Source: JBCBKP01 sp038521625
GTDB lineage: Bacteria; Planctomycetota; Phycisphaerae; Phycisphaerales; UBA1924
DNA: 64,000 bases
NCBI GenBank assembly: GCA_038521625.1
Contig: JBCBKP010000001.1
Span: forward strand, 323,596 to 387,595
Direction of reading: 5' to 3'
Below the pieces are notes generated by a model. That model made no database searches. It had not been told where the DNA came from and saw nothing but the letters and a program-made list of their open reading frames with translations. Each line of letters begins with the position of its first letter. The first letter of the stretch is position 1. Positions 7,652 through 16,899 of this stretch are shown piece by piece. A program made the translations under genes and the position numbers.

Positions 7652-8986
7652 ATGCTCAAGACGCTCGCCCTGCTCGCGGCCACGGCCGCCCTCACCGACG
7701 CGCAGACCTCCAACCTCCGCGGCTGGATCGAGAGCACCGCCGGCGAGACCTCCTACACCCTCACGCTCGAAGAAGCCGGCGAGGACGCGCTCCTCCGGCT
7801 CGATGGCGTGGCTCCGACCGCCTACACGGCGATCGACGGCGAACTCTTCGAGACCGACGAGCACGGCGTCGTGCGCCGCCTCGTGCTCAGCGAGGCCGAG
7901 ATCTTCCGCGCCCTGATCGACACGCTCACCCGAGCGGCCACGCCCGACGGCGGCGAGCGCCCGCCACGACGCCGAACGGTCGGATCCGAGGGTTCCGGGG
8001 CAATCTTCGAGCGTGTGGTCTCGGAGTCCGGCGAGGACGCGATCCGCGTCAGCTTCGAGTCCGGCGACGCCGTGGTCTTCGGGCCGCCGGTCCCAGCCGA
8101 GCCCGCGGTGCCAGCCGAGGACACGATCGCGATGCCCGAGCACGACCGATCGCGTGTCTCCTGGGGCTCGGCACCCGAAAGCGTCCGGGTCTCCCGAGCG
8201 CGGCGCAACCACGCGCTCGTCGATGTCTCGATCAACGGACGCGACCTCGGCAAGTGGGTCTTCGACACCGGCGCCGCGGGCACCGTCATCGACGAATCCG
8301 CCGCCCGCCGCCTCGGTCTCGAGCCGTACGGGAACCTCAGCGTCGGCGGCGTCGGCGGGTTCGTCGAAGCCCCGCTCTACCTCGCAGAGTCGATCACGCT
8401 CGGCCCCGCCACGCTCGATCGGCCGAGGCTGATCGGCGCCGACCTCTCGTCGCTTTCCGCGAGCTTCGGCACCGAGCTCGTGGGCATCGTCGGTTTCGAC
8501 ATCATCGCCCACGCGCTCGTCGAGATCGAGGTCGGGGGCGACCGGATCCGCGTCGCACCGCCCGACTCGGCGCCGCCCGAGAACGTCCGGTGGGTCGACG
8601 CGGTCTGGGCGCACCGGATCGCCTGCGTGCGAGCCGCCGTCGAGGGCACAGAAGGCTGGTACCGGCTGGATACCGGCGCGGCCGCCGACACCGTCAGCTT
8701 CCACGCGCCCGCCGTCGAACGCCTCGCCCTACTGGACCGCGCCACCGAGCGCGACCGCGCCGGCGGCATCGGCGGATTCGTCCCGACACGGAGCGGACGC
8801 GTGCGGCGGTTCGAGCTCGCGGGCGAGCGCTGGGCCGACATGCCCGCCGAGTTCGCGATCGAACCGGTCGGCGCCTTCGCCGACGGCGACACCGACGGCA
8901 ACATCGGCGGCCGAGTCCTCGGGCGATTCGAGCGGATCGTCTTCGACTTCGCCGCCGGCCGCGTCGGCTTCGTGCCCGAGCGCTGA
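7652..8986 (+). CDS. Secreted protein with two retropepsin-like aspartic protease domains
   Basis: A 444-residue exported protein: signal peptide at residues 1-18, a poorly conserved N-terminal 170 residues, then two copies of a retropepsin-like fold. The first copy has WVFDTGAAGTVIDESAARRL with VGGVGGFVE as flap-like segment and VGIVGFDII; the second has WYRLDTGAAADTVSFHAP, GGIGGFV and NIGGRVLGRF. Each copy supplies the Asp-Thr-Gly triad, so the two halves could pair within one chain as in pepsins. Substrate unknown. GGAG precedes the ATG. Confidence 0.8.
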   Translation: MLKTLALLAATAALTDAQTSNLRGWIESTAGETSYTLTLEEAGEDALLRLDGVAPTAYTAIDGELFETDEHGVVRRLVLSEAEIFRALIDTLTRAATPDGGERPPRRRTVGSEGSGAIFERVVSESGEDAIRVSFESGDAVVFGPPVPAEPAVPAEDTIAMPEHDRSRVSWGSAPESVRVSRARRNHALVDVSINGRDLGKWVFDTGAAGTVIDESAARRLGLEPYGNLSVGGVGGFVEAPLYLAESITLGPATLDRPRLIGADLSSLSASFGTELVGIVGFDIIAHALVEIEVGGDRIRVAPPDSAPPENVRWVDAVWAHRIACVRAAVEGTEGWYRLDTGAAADTVSFHAPAVERLALLDRATERDRAGGIGGFVPTRSGRVRRFELAGERWADMPAEFAIEPVGAFADGDTDGNIGGRVLGRFERIVFDFAAGRVGFVPER

Positions 8987-8996
8987 GCGCCGCACC

Positions 8997-9036
8997 GGGA
9001 CCCAAGTCCCAGGTCCCATACCCCAGGTCCCCGATT
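8997..9036. repeat. Degenerate CCCAGGTCCC short-repeat block
   Basis: Quasi-tandem 7-9-base units (CCCAAGT, CCCAGGT, CCCATAC, CCCAGGT) right after the protease gene, of the same style as blocks at 11951 and 63661. Confidence 0.7.
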
Positions 9037-9340
9037 CAAACGCCCGCCGCACGTTCCCGCACGGCGGACGCGCCCGTCTCACTCTCGGGCCCGGTGTTCC
9101 GCGACCGAGCGCGGAGATCGCACGGGCCGTGGGGCCCTTCCGCCCACGAGCTCGCACCGATCCGGCGATTCCGACCGTGGAGGAGGCGGTCGGGACGCCG
9201 CACACGTTCTCGTGTGAAAGCGCCGCGCGTTGCGTCAGCGCACGAAGAAAACCGACAAAAAGCCACGAGCGACCCTTGAACGGAGCCGGGCGTCTGGCGG
9301 GCCGTCTCGCGTGAGCGGCAGGTCGCGACCCGGCCCCGCG

Positions 9341-9380
9341 CCCCCTCTCTCCCCGAGACACGGCCGCGGTGAGGGCTCCC
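9341..9380. repeat. CCCTCTC / GGTGAGGG dispersed element, copy 1
   Basis: A decayed version of the element seen more clearly at 11721-11753: CCCTCTCTCCCC, then GACACGGCCGCGGTGAGGG. Known from general experience as a common intergenic repeat in several bacterial phyla. Confidence 0.6.
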
Positions 9381-9469
9381 ATCCCGCCCCGCCCCCGGTG
9401 CCTCCGTCCCTTCCGCCGCACATCTAGAATCGCCCGCCTTCCGAACGGCCCCGCAAGGACCGCGACCAG

Positions 9470-11293
<1,824 letters not shown>

Positions 11294-11304
11294 GCCCTCG
11301 GCCC

Positions 11305-11328
11305 GTGGGACAGGCGTCTCGCCCGTCC
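11305..11328. repeat. Single copy of the GGGACAGGCGTCTCGCC repeat
   Basis: Related to the tandem units at 4481-4553; sits 12 bases after the lepA stop codon. Confidence 0.75.
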
Positions 11329-11380
11329 AGAGTCCGGTCGCCCGATGCATACGGCCCACCCGACGGCCGTACCAAAAGCC

Positions 11381-11749
11381 ATGATACCGCATCGCAAGCG
11401 CGAAATCGTCGTCCTCTCCAGCCTCGCGTTGCTCTGGCTTATCGTCACGCTCTTTCTCCAGTCGTACGAGCGTGCGAGCGGCAGAGCCTTCATCGAGCCG
11501 AGAATCGACTTCATCGTCGCAGACAGCATCGAACGGGGCGAATGGCCGTCGCCCACCGATACCGAAGCGATCGACAGACTCGTCGCGCAGCTCTACGCCG
11601 CGGCCGACACCGCCCCCAGCCCCGACAATGTCGCGATCTATAGCGTGGGCACCGCGGCCTTCCTGATCGCGATCAGCGTGCTCGCCGTGACAACACCTCT
11701 GCGATCGAGCGATCCGCCTCCCTCTCCCTCTGGGAGAGGGCCGGGGTGA
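11381..11749 (+). CDS. Small membrane protein with two predicted helices
   Basis: About 122 residues with hydrophobic segments near the N-terminus (IVVLSSLALLWLIVTLFL) and near residue 95 (VGTAAFLIAISVLAVTT), separated by an acidic extracytoplasmic loop. No family recognised. ATG 11381 is preferred to ATG 11345, which would include repeat-derived sequence; neither has a good ribosome site. The C-terminal tail (PPSPSGRGPG) is encoded by the dispersed repeat at 11721-11753, suggesting the repeat moved into or replaced the original end of the gene. Confidence 0.45.
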   Translation: MIPHRKREIVVLSSLALLWLIVTLFLQSYERASGRAFIEPRIDFIVADSIERGEWPSPTDTEAIDRLVAQLYAAADTAPSPDNVAIYSVGTAAFLIAISVLAVTTPLRSSDPPPSPSGRGPG

Positions 11750-11753
11750 GGGC
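11721..11753. repeat. CCCTCTGGGAGAGGGCCGGGGTGAGGGC dispersed element, copy 2
   Basis: A hairpin (CTCTCCCTCTGGGAGAG) followed by GGCCGGGGTGAGGG. It overlaps the end of the small membrane-protein gene. A weaker copy lies at 9341-9380. Confidence 0.8.
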
Positions 11754-11774
11754 TTCCCTCCTCCCCGAACTCAT

Positions 11775-11858
11775 CCTCTGCCCCTCCGCGATTCTCTGTG
11801 TCTCTGCGTTCTCCCCCTCCGCGACCTCTGCCAATCTCCGCGTCTCCGCGTTCTCCCC
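11775..11858. repeat. Decayed CGCAGAGAC-type repeat block
   Basis: On the minus strand this reads as successive AACGCGGAGACGCGGAGA, AACGCAGAGACACAGAGA units with indels, the familiar CGCAGAG short-repeat family of planctomycete and cyanobacterial intergenic DNA. It generates spurious minus-strand peptides such as GENAETQRIAEG. Not coding. Confidence 0.8.
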
Positions 11859-11950
11859 CGCAGAACACCGCTCAGAATCACGAAGGCCCGTCGTGCGCGC
11901 TGACAAGCGCAGCCGGCGACTCCTCCCCCGCGCGGCTCCCGCGTCTCAAA

Positions 11951-11990
11951 TAGCCAACCCCAAATGGCCGATCCCCGATGCCCCCCGATA
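11951..11990. repeat. Degenerate CCCCGATG/CCAACCCC short-repeat block
   Basis: Units such as AGCCAACCCC, AAATGGCCGATCCCCGATGCCCC immediately downstream of the minus-strand gene ending at 12000; same style as the block upstream of groEL. Confidence 0.65.
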
Positions 11991-11999
11991 CGCACTCGC

Positions 12000-12581
12000 T
12001 TAGCTCCCGTCGTTCGGCCGGATATACGTCTGCGCTCCCGCCGTAAAGTCGAACCGCGCGAAGCCGTCCTCGCCGATCTGGAACGAGCGGCTCTGCGCCT
12101 GATCGAGCCGGACCGCGTAGATGAGGTCGCCGGAGGACGGGTACAGGCGGATCTCCATCTGCCGGACCGTCGAGCCCGACTGCGCGATCTCGATCAGCAG
12201 CGGGGCCATCAGGGGTGTCGGGTTGATCGTGATCCGCCCGGAGGCCGACGCGGGCGCCGGGCTCGCGACCCGCGGCGTCGAGAACCGCGCGATCTCGAAA
12301 CCGATCGCCCGGCTGCCGTCCGGAAGGTCCTGCGCGAGCGGGAGCATCTGCGTCAGCCCGGCCGTATCGGTGATGACCAGGTACGCGGTCAGCCCCGGGT
12401 TCGCCGGCTGCGAGAGATCGACCGCGGCGCCGCCCGACAGGTCATCGATCGATGTGTCCGACACCGGCCCCGACGGCGGCGTCAGCGGGCCCGCGCCCAT
12501 CGCCATCACCGACAGCCCCATCGCCGACAGCCCCAGCACCGGAAGACCAAGAACACCCAGAGGACCACGTTTCATCGCCAT
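12000..12581 (-). CDS. Hypothetical secreted protein
   Basis: A 193-residue protein with an N-terminal signal-like segment (KRGPLGVLGLPVLGLSAMGLSVMAMG) and a mature part rich in beta-forming and small residues, ending YIRPNDGS. No cysteine or catalytic motif and no family recognised. ATG 12581 has a strong GGAGGGA site 3-9 bases upstream; the longer frame to 12785 would put 68 residues of non-signal sequence in front of the signal peptide and is rejected. Confidence 0.65.
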   Translation of the reverse strand: MAMKRGPLGVLGLPVLGLSAMGLSVMAMGAGPLTPPSGPVSDTSIDDLSGGAAVDLSQPANPGLTAYLVITDTAGLTQMLPLAQDLPDGSRAIGFEIARFSTPRVASPAPASASGRITINPTPLMAPLLIEIAQSGSTVRQMEIRLYPSSGDLIYAVRLDQAQSRSFQIGEDGFARFDFTAGAQTYIRPNDGS

Positions 12582-12915
12582 TCCCTCCGTCTCGATACAC
12601 AGACCGGCTCCCGGGCGGCACGCGCCGCCCGCCCGAACAGACTGCCGCAGGAATCGCACAGGGGCCGACACGATCCGCGATGATCCCTGCCAGGCGATCC
12701 CCGCGATGCCCGCCGCTGTGTCGACCCAGCGAGTTTCTCGATTGCGATCCGCCACGAATCCGCAGGCGCCCGCGACCGAAACCACACCCCGAGGCCGCCC
12801 GCGGCTTCAACGGCGAAGTCCCAGTTGCACCCCGGGCCACACGCTCCGGCCCGAACGCGTCCGTCGGCCCGGAACCGGTCCCGTCCCCGCGTCCCACACC
12901 GCAAGGAGTCCCACC

Positions 12916-14214
12916 ATGCTCGCGACCACGCTCGCGGCCGCGCTGTCGCTCGGCCTGACCACACCCCCGCATCACGCCCCCGACACCGACCGCCCCAACA
13001 TCGTCGAGTCCCTCTCCGCGCTCTCGGACCGCGGCGAATCCGCGAGCGGCGACATCGTCGCGACGCTCGGCGCGCTCTCTGACGCCGGCGACGCCAGCCG
13101 CGCCAAGCCGCGCGGCCGCTACGCCGGCTTCAGCCAGGCAGAGCTCGACAACGCGCTCCGCGACGCCGCGAAAGCCGGCAGCAGCGGGACCATCTCCCGC
13201 CTGATCGACGCGGGCGCGAACGCGAACCAGGGCGGGCACTACTACACGCCGCTCTACCTCGCCTCCAAGTACGGGCACACGGCCAGCGTCAGCGTGCTGC
13301 TCGACGCCGGCGCCAACCCGGACACCAAGAGCCCCAACGGCCTAGCGCCGCTGCACGCCGCCGCGAAGTTCGGCAACAAGAACGCCGCCAACCTGCTGAT
13401 CTCGGCGCACGCCGACGTCGACGTGCGCACGAGCATCGGCAACACACCGCTGCACATCGCCGCGCGGTACGGCTCCGGCGACATCGCCCGCATGCTCGTC
13501 AACGCCCACGCGAAGGTGAATCTGCGGAACCATGACCACCTCACCGCGCTCACGCGGGCCGCGAAGTTCGGAAGCCCGGAGGTCGCGCGCCAGCTCATCG
13601 CGGGCGGTGCCGATGTCGACGCGGCGGCCCCGCACGGCAACACGCCGCTGCACACCGCCGCCCGTTTCGGCAGCCCGAAGGTCGCCGAAGCCCTGATCAA
13701 GGCGCACGCGAAGCTCGAGGCTCGCAACGGCGGCCATCTGACGCCGCTGATGCGGGCCGCCAAGTACGGCAACCCGCGCGTCGCGCGGCTGCTCATCGGG
13801 GGCGGGGCCGATGTCCGCGCCACGAGCCGGGAGGGCAACACGCCGCTGCACACCGCCGCGCGATTCGGCAGCCCGACGGTCGCCGAGTATCTCATCGAGG
13901 CGCACGCCGACGTCAACGCCGTCAACAAGAGCCAGAACACGCCGCTCATCCGCGCCGCCCGCTACGGCGAGCGTCAGATCGCCGAGGCTCTCCTCGACGC
14001 CGGCGCCTCGAAGACCATCAGCAACGGGCGCCACGAGACCGCCCTCTCGATCGCGGCCCGCTACCACAACAGCGACATCGTCGAGATCCTGCTCAGCCCG
14101 ACGCCGCGACCGAGCGCCGACCACAAGGGCCGCGTCGAGGCCGAGCCGCAAGGGACGCTCGTCCGATTCGCGGACGGCCGATCGATCCGCGTCGATCTGA
14201 GCGCCGGCCGCTGA
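12916..14214 (+). CDS. Secreted ankyrin-repeat protein
   Basis: A 432-residue protein: short N-terminal hydrophobic segment (residues 1-15, probable signal), a Ser/Asp-rich linker, then about ten ankyrin repeats of 33 residues (about residues 73-395) with the hallmark NTPLHTAARFG and LLDAGANPD segments, and a Pro/Arg-rich tail. Ankyrin repeats bind protein partners; the partner is unknown. Two-repeat modules alternate (one ending AHA.., one ending GGAD..), and DNA at 13638 and 13836 is nearly identical, spacing 198 bp, indicating recent internal duplication. AAGGAG precedes the ATG. Confidence 0.9.
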   Translation: MLATTLAAALSLGLTTPPHHAPDTDRPNIVESLSALSDRGESASGDIVATLGALSDAGDASRAKPRGRYAGFSQAELDNALRDAAKAGSSGTISRLIDAGANANQGGHYYTPLYLASKYGHTASVSVLLDAGANPDTKSPNGLAPLHAAAKFGNKNAANLLISAHADVDVRTSIGNTPLHIAARYGSGDIARMLVNAHAKVNLRNHDHLTALTRAAKFGSPEVARQLIAGGADVDAAAPHGNTPLHTAARFGSPKVAEALIKAHAKLEARNGGHLTPLMRAAKYGNPRVARLLIGGGADVRATSREGNTPLHTAARFGSPTVAEYLIEAHADVNAVNKSQNTPLIRAARYGERQIAEALLDAGASKTISNGRHETALSIAARYHNSDIVEILLSPTPRPSADHKGRVEAEPQGTLVRFADGRSIRVDLSAGR

Positions 14215-14260
14215 ACGCGGCGCGTCGCCCCCCGGTTCGAGCCCCAGCCGAGCCCGAGCC

Positions 14261-15028
14261 CTAATCGAGATCCGCCCCAAGATCTCGGTAGACCCCCGCG
14301 AGGTGCGTCCTTGCGGGGGTCTTGTATTTGGCGCTCATGAGCTCGCTCCACCTGGCCGGTTCCGCGCCGCGTTCCTTTCTGTACCGCTCGTAGGTCTCGT
14401 CGTACTCGGCCATCTGGGCGAGCAGCCGGTCGTCGTCCGGGTACCGCTCCTCGAAGAGCACCGACGCGACGCGCAGGCGGGGCCGGATCGAGGGCGACTC
14501 GTCCGGCACGCCGACGCAGAGCCCGTAGAGCGGGTAGACGCCGAGGGGGATCTCCAGCAGGTCGCGGACCTCGGCGAGTTGGTTCCGCAGCCCGCCGATG
14601 TAGCAGACGCCGTAGCCCATCGCCTCGAACGCGACGACGGTCTTCTCGGCGAAGAGGCTGGCGTCGATCGCGGCGACGAGGAAGGCCTCGAGCCGGGCGT
14701 CGTACCCGATCCCGTCGCGGGCGCAGGCGACGCGGTGGCGGCGGACGTCGCCGCAGACGACGAAGAACGCGCCGCAGTCGGCGACTTTCTGCTGCCCGCC
14801 GGTGAGGGGGACGAGCCGCTCGCGCGTCCCGGGGTCGCGGACGCGGATCAGGCAGTAGGCCTGGACCGCGGAGCTGGTCGAGGCCATCTGCCCGGCGGCG
14901 ACGGCCCGCTCGATGTCGGCGTCGGGGACCGGGTCAGAGGTGAAACGGCGGATGCTGCGGTGCGAGCGGAGGAGCTCGAGCACGCGGCCCGCGGGGTCGT
15001 TCTCGTTCGGATCGCGATGGATTTCCAT
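14261..15028 (-). CDS. Nitroreductase-family flavoprotein
   Basis: A 255-residue FMN-dependent NAD(P)H oxidoreductase of the NfsA/frp type. Visible: RSHRSIRRFTSDPVPD (FMN-phosphate binding, residues 21-36), the AVAAGQMASTSSAVQAY segment, GYGVCYIGGLRN and the GLCVGVPDE segment near residue 180, then the long C-terminal helix region with RERGAEPARWS typical of NfsA-like proteins. Probable role: reduction of nitro compounds or quinones. Start ATG 15028 has no Shine-Dalgarno sequence but a -10-like TACGCT seven bases upstream; the 511-residue frame extension is antisense to the next gene. Confidence 0.9.
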   Translation of the reverse strand: MEIHRDPNENDPAGRVLELLRSHRSIRRFTSDPVPDADIERAVAAGQMASTSSAVQAYCLIRVRDPGTRERLVPLTGGQQKVADCGAFFVVCGDVRRHRVACARDGIGYDARLEAFLVAAIDASLFAEKTVVAFEAMGYGVCYIGGLRNQLAEVRDLLEIPLGVYPLYGLCVGVPDESPSIRPRLRVASVLFEERYPDDDRLLAQMAEYDETYERYRKERGAEPARWSELMSAKYKTPARTHLAGVYRDLGADLD

Positions 15029-15035
15029 GGCCGGC

Positions 15036-15041
15036 AGCGTA
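15036..15041 (-). promoter_or_regulatory. Putative -10 of the leaderless nitroreductase gene
   Basis: TACGCT on the minus strand, seven bases before ATG 15028. The identical hexamer precedes the peptidase gene at 24529. Confidence 0.5.
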
Positions 15042-15169
15042 ACCCGGACCGGGCGGGCTAGATTTGCCGCCCCGGCGGGCGGCATCGGTTTCGGGGCCGC
15101 GTTGATCCGGGGGAGCGCGGGCGCAAAAATGCCGCTCTCGCGGCGCGCGGGCCGGCGAACGTGGAGCGC

Positions 15170-16120
15170 ATGGGCGGCATGATCGAGACCAAGAAACTCC
15201 GGAAGGTCTTCGGCCCGATCGTGGCGGTCGATGCGCTCGACCTGACCGTGGGCAAGGGCGAGGTGCTGGGCTTCCTGGGGCCGAACGGTGCCGGCAAGTC
15301 GACGACCATGAAGATGGTCACCGGCTTCCTCGCCCCGACGAGCGGCAGCGCGTCGGTCGCGGGCTTCGACGTCCGGACCGACCCGCTGGCGGTCAAGCGG
15401 ACGATCGGCTACCTGCCCGAGGGCGCGCCGGCGTACCCGGACATGACGCCCGAGGGGTTCCTGAAGTTCGTCGGCGCCGTGCGCCGGATGCCGCGCCGGT
15501 CGCTCCGGAAGCGGATCGACGAGGTCCGCGACCTGGTGCAGCTCCGTGGCGTGATGCGCCAGCCGATCGAGACGCTGTCGAAGGGGTACAAGCGCCGAGT
15601 GGGTCTGGCGCAGGCGATCCTGCACGACCCGGACGTGCTGATCCTCGACGAACCCACCGACGGTCTGGACCCGAACCAGAAGCACGAGGTGCGCAAGCTG
15701 ATCCGCTCGATGGCGGGTCGGAAGTGCGTGGTGCTGAGCACCCACATCCTCGAGGAGGTCGACGCGGTCTGCACGCGTGCGGTCATCATCGCGCACGGGC
15801 GGCTGCTGGCCGACGGGACGCCGCGGACGCTTCGGACCAAGGCGCCGGGGTACAACTCGGTGACGATCGGGGTCCGGGGCGAGGCGTCGGGGCTGCCCGA
15901 ACAGCTGCGCGCGATACCCGGCGTCCGAGAGGTGCAGCGTCTGGGGGGCGACGGCGAGAGCCTGCGCTGCCTCGTCGTGCCGGCGGGCGGCGACAGCATC
16001 GCGCTGGAGGTGGGGCGGTTCGTGCGCGAGCGCGGGCTGGAGATCGACGAGTTCACGGTCGAGCAGGGCAAGCTCGACGAGGTCTTCCGCGCCGTGACGG
16101 CCAACGGGTCGGCGGGGTAG
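15170..16120 (+). CDS. ABC transporter ATPase, GldA-like
   Basis: ATPase subunit of an ABC-2 type exporter, about 316 residues. Walker A GPNGAGKST, Q-loop region GYLPEGAPAYPDMT, signature LSKGYKRRV, Walker B VLILDEPTDGLDP and H-loop STHILEE are all present. The C-terminal 90 residues form the regulatory extension of this subfamily. It heads a four-gene operon (ATPase, permease, auxiliary protein, DUF4340). Start uncertain: GTG 15161, ATG 15170 (GGAG 3 bases upstream) or ATG 15179 (MIETKKL, typical for the family). Confidence 0.92.
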   Translation: MGGMIETKKLRKVFGPIVAVDALDLTVGKGEVLGFLGPNGAGKSTTMKMVTGFLAPTSGSASVAGFDVRTDPLAVKRTIGYLPEGAPAYPDMTPEGFLKFVGAVRRMPRRSLRKRIDEVRDLVQLRGVMRQPIETLSKGYKRRVGLAQAILHDPDVLILDEPTDGLDPNQKHEVRKLIRSMAGRKCVVLSTHILEEVDAVCTRAVIIAHGRLLADGTPRTLRTKAPGYNSVTIGVRGEASGLPEQLRAIPGVREVQRLGGDGESLRCLVVPAGGDSIALEVGRFVRERGLEIDEFTVEQGKLDEVFRAVTANGSAG

Positions 16121-16143
16121 GGACGCGGCCGGGGGCTGAAGTC

Positions 16144-16884
16144 ATGCACGCGATGCTGTCTGTGACCAAACGCGAGCTGGGCGGCTACTTCGTGACGCCG
16201 GTCGCGTACGTATTCATCATCATCTTCCTGGTGCTCGCGGGCGCGACGACGTTCGCGGTGAACCTGGGCGCCTTCTGGGAGCGCGGGCAGGCGGACCTCG
16301 ACTCGTTCTTCTCGTTCCACCCGTGGCTGTACCTGTTCCTGATCCCGGCACTCTCGATGCGTCTGTGGGCCGAGGAGCGCAAGGGCGGCACGCTCGAGCT
16401 GCTGATGACGCTGCCGGTGCCGACCTGGGCGGCGGTCGTCGGAAAGTACCTGGCGGCGTGGGTCTTCACGGGGCTCGCGCTGGCGCTGACCTTCCCGCTC
16501 TGGATCACCGTCAACCAGCTCGGGACGCCGGACAACGGCGCGATCGCCGCGGCCTACCTCGGCAGCCTGCTGATGGCCGGCGGGTTCCTGGCGATCGGGT
16601 CGATGCTCAGCGCGACGACCCGGAGCCAGGTGATCGCGCTGGTGCTGACGGTGGTGGTGTGCGCCGCGCTGCTGTTCGCCGGGATCTCCGACGTCGCCGA
16701 GTTCCTGGACGGACGCGTGCCGGCGCCGGTCGTCGAGACCGTGACGCGTTTCAGCTTCCTGACGCGGTTCACCGAGATCCGGCGCGGCGTGATCGACCTG
16801 CGCGACGTGGTGTTCTTCTTCTCGCTGATCTCGCTGTCGCTGATCGCCAACGCCGTGATCGTCGAGGCCAAGAAGGCCGACTGA
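16144..16884 (+). CDS. ABC-2 type permease, GldF-like
   Basis: A 246-residue inner-membrane permease with about six hydrophobic helices, first at residues 20-40 (VAYVFIIIFLVLAGATTF), and the conserved ABC-2 segment LWAEERKGGTLELLMTLPV between helices 2 and 3. ATG 16144, 23 bases after the ATPase stop. Partner of the preceding ATPase. In Bacteroidetes the homologous GldF works in gliding, but in planctomycetes the substrate of this system is unknown. Confidence 0.9.
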   Translation: MHAMLSVTKRELGGYFVTPVAYVFIIIFLVLAGATTFAVNLGAFWERGQADLDSFFSFHPWLYLFLIPALSMRLWAEERKGGTLELLMTLPVPTWAAVVGKYLAAWVFTGLALALTFPLWITVNQLGTPDNGAIAAAYLGSLLMAGGFLAIGSMLSATTRSQVIALVLTVVVCAALLFAGISDVAEFLDGRVPAPVVETVTRFSFLTRFTEIRRGVIDLRDVVFFFSLISLSLIANAVIVEAKKAD

Positions 16885-16899
16885 CCCGAGGAGACCGAC

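Larger units (their letters stand above)
8987..9469. other. 483-bp gap without a gene, holding repeat remnants
   Basis: No credible coding region. It contains a degenerate CCCAGGTCCC repeat (8997-9036), a short hairpin ACACG-TTCT-CGTGT near 9200, and a CCCTCTC...GGTGAGGGC element (9341-9380). A possible lepA -10, TAGAAT, lies about 40 bases before the lepA start. Confidence 0.6.

Noticed and set aside
11673..11906. A minus-strand protein with GENAETQRIAEG repeats
   Set aside because: This is the known false translation of the CGCAGAG intergenic repeat family; it has no gene features.
14225..14260. A tRNA T-arm-like GGTTCGAGCCC segment
   Set aside because: The surrounding bases do not form an acceptor, D or anticodon arm; it is only a GC-rich gap after the ankyrin gene.
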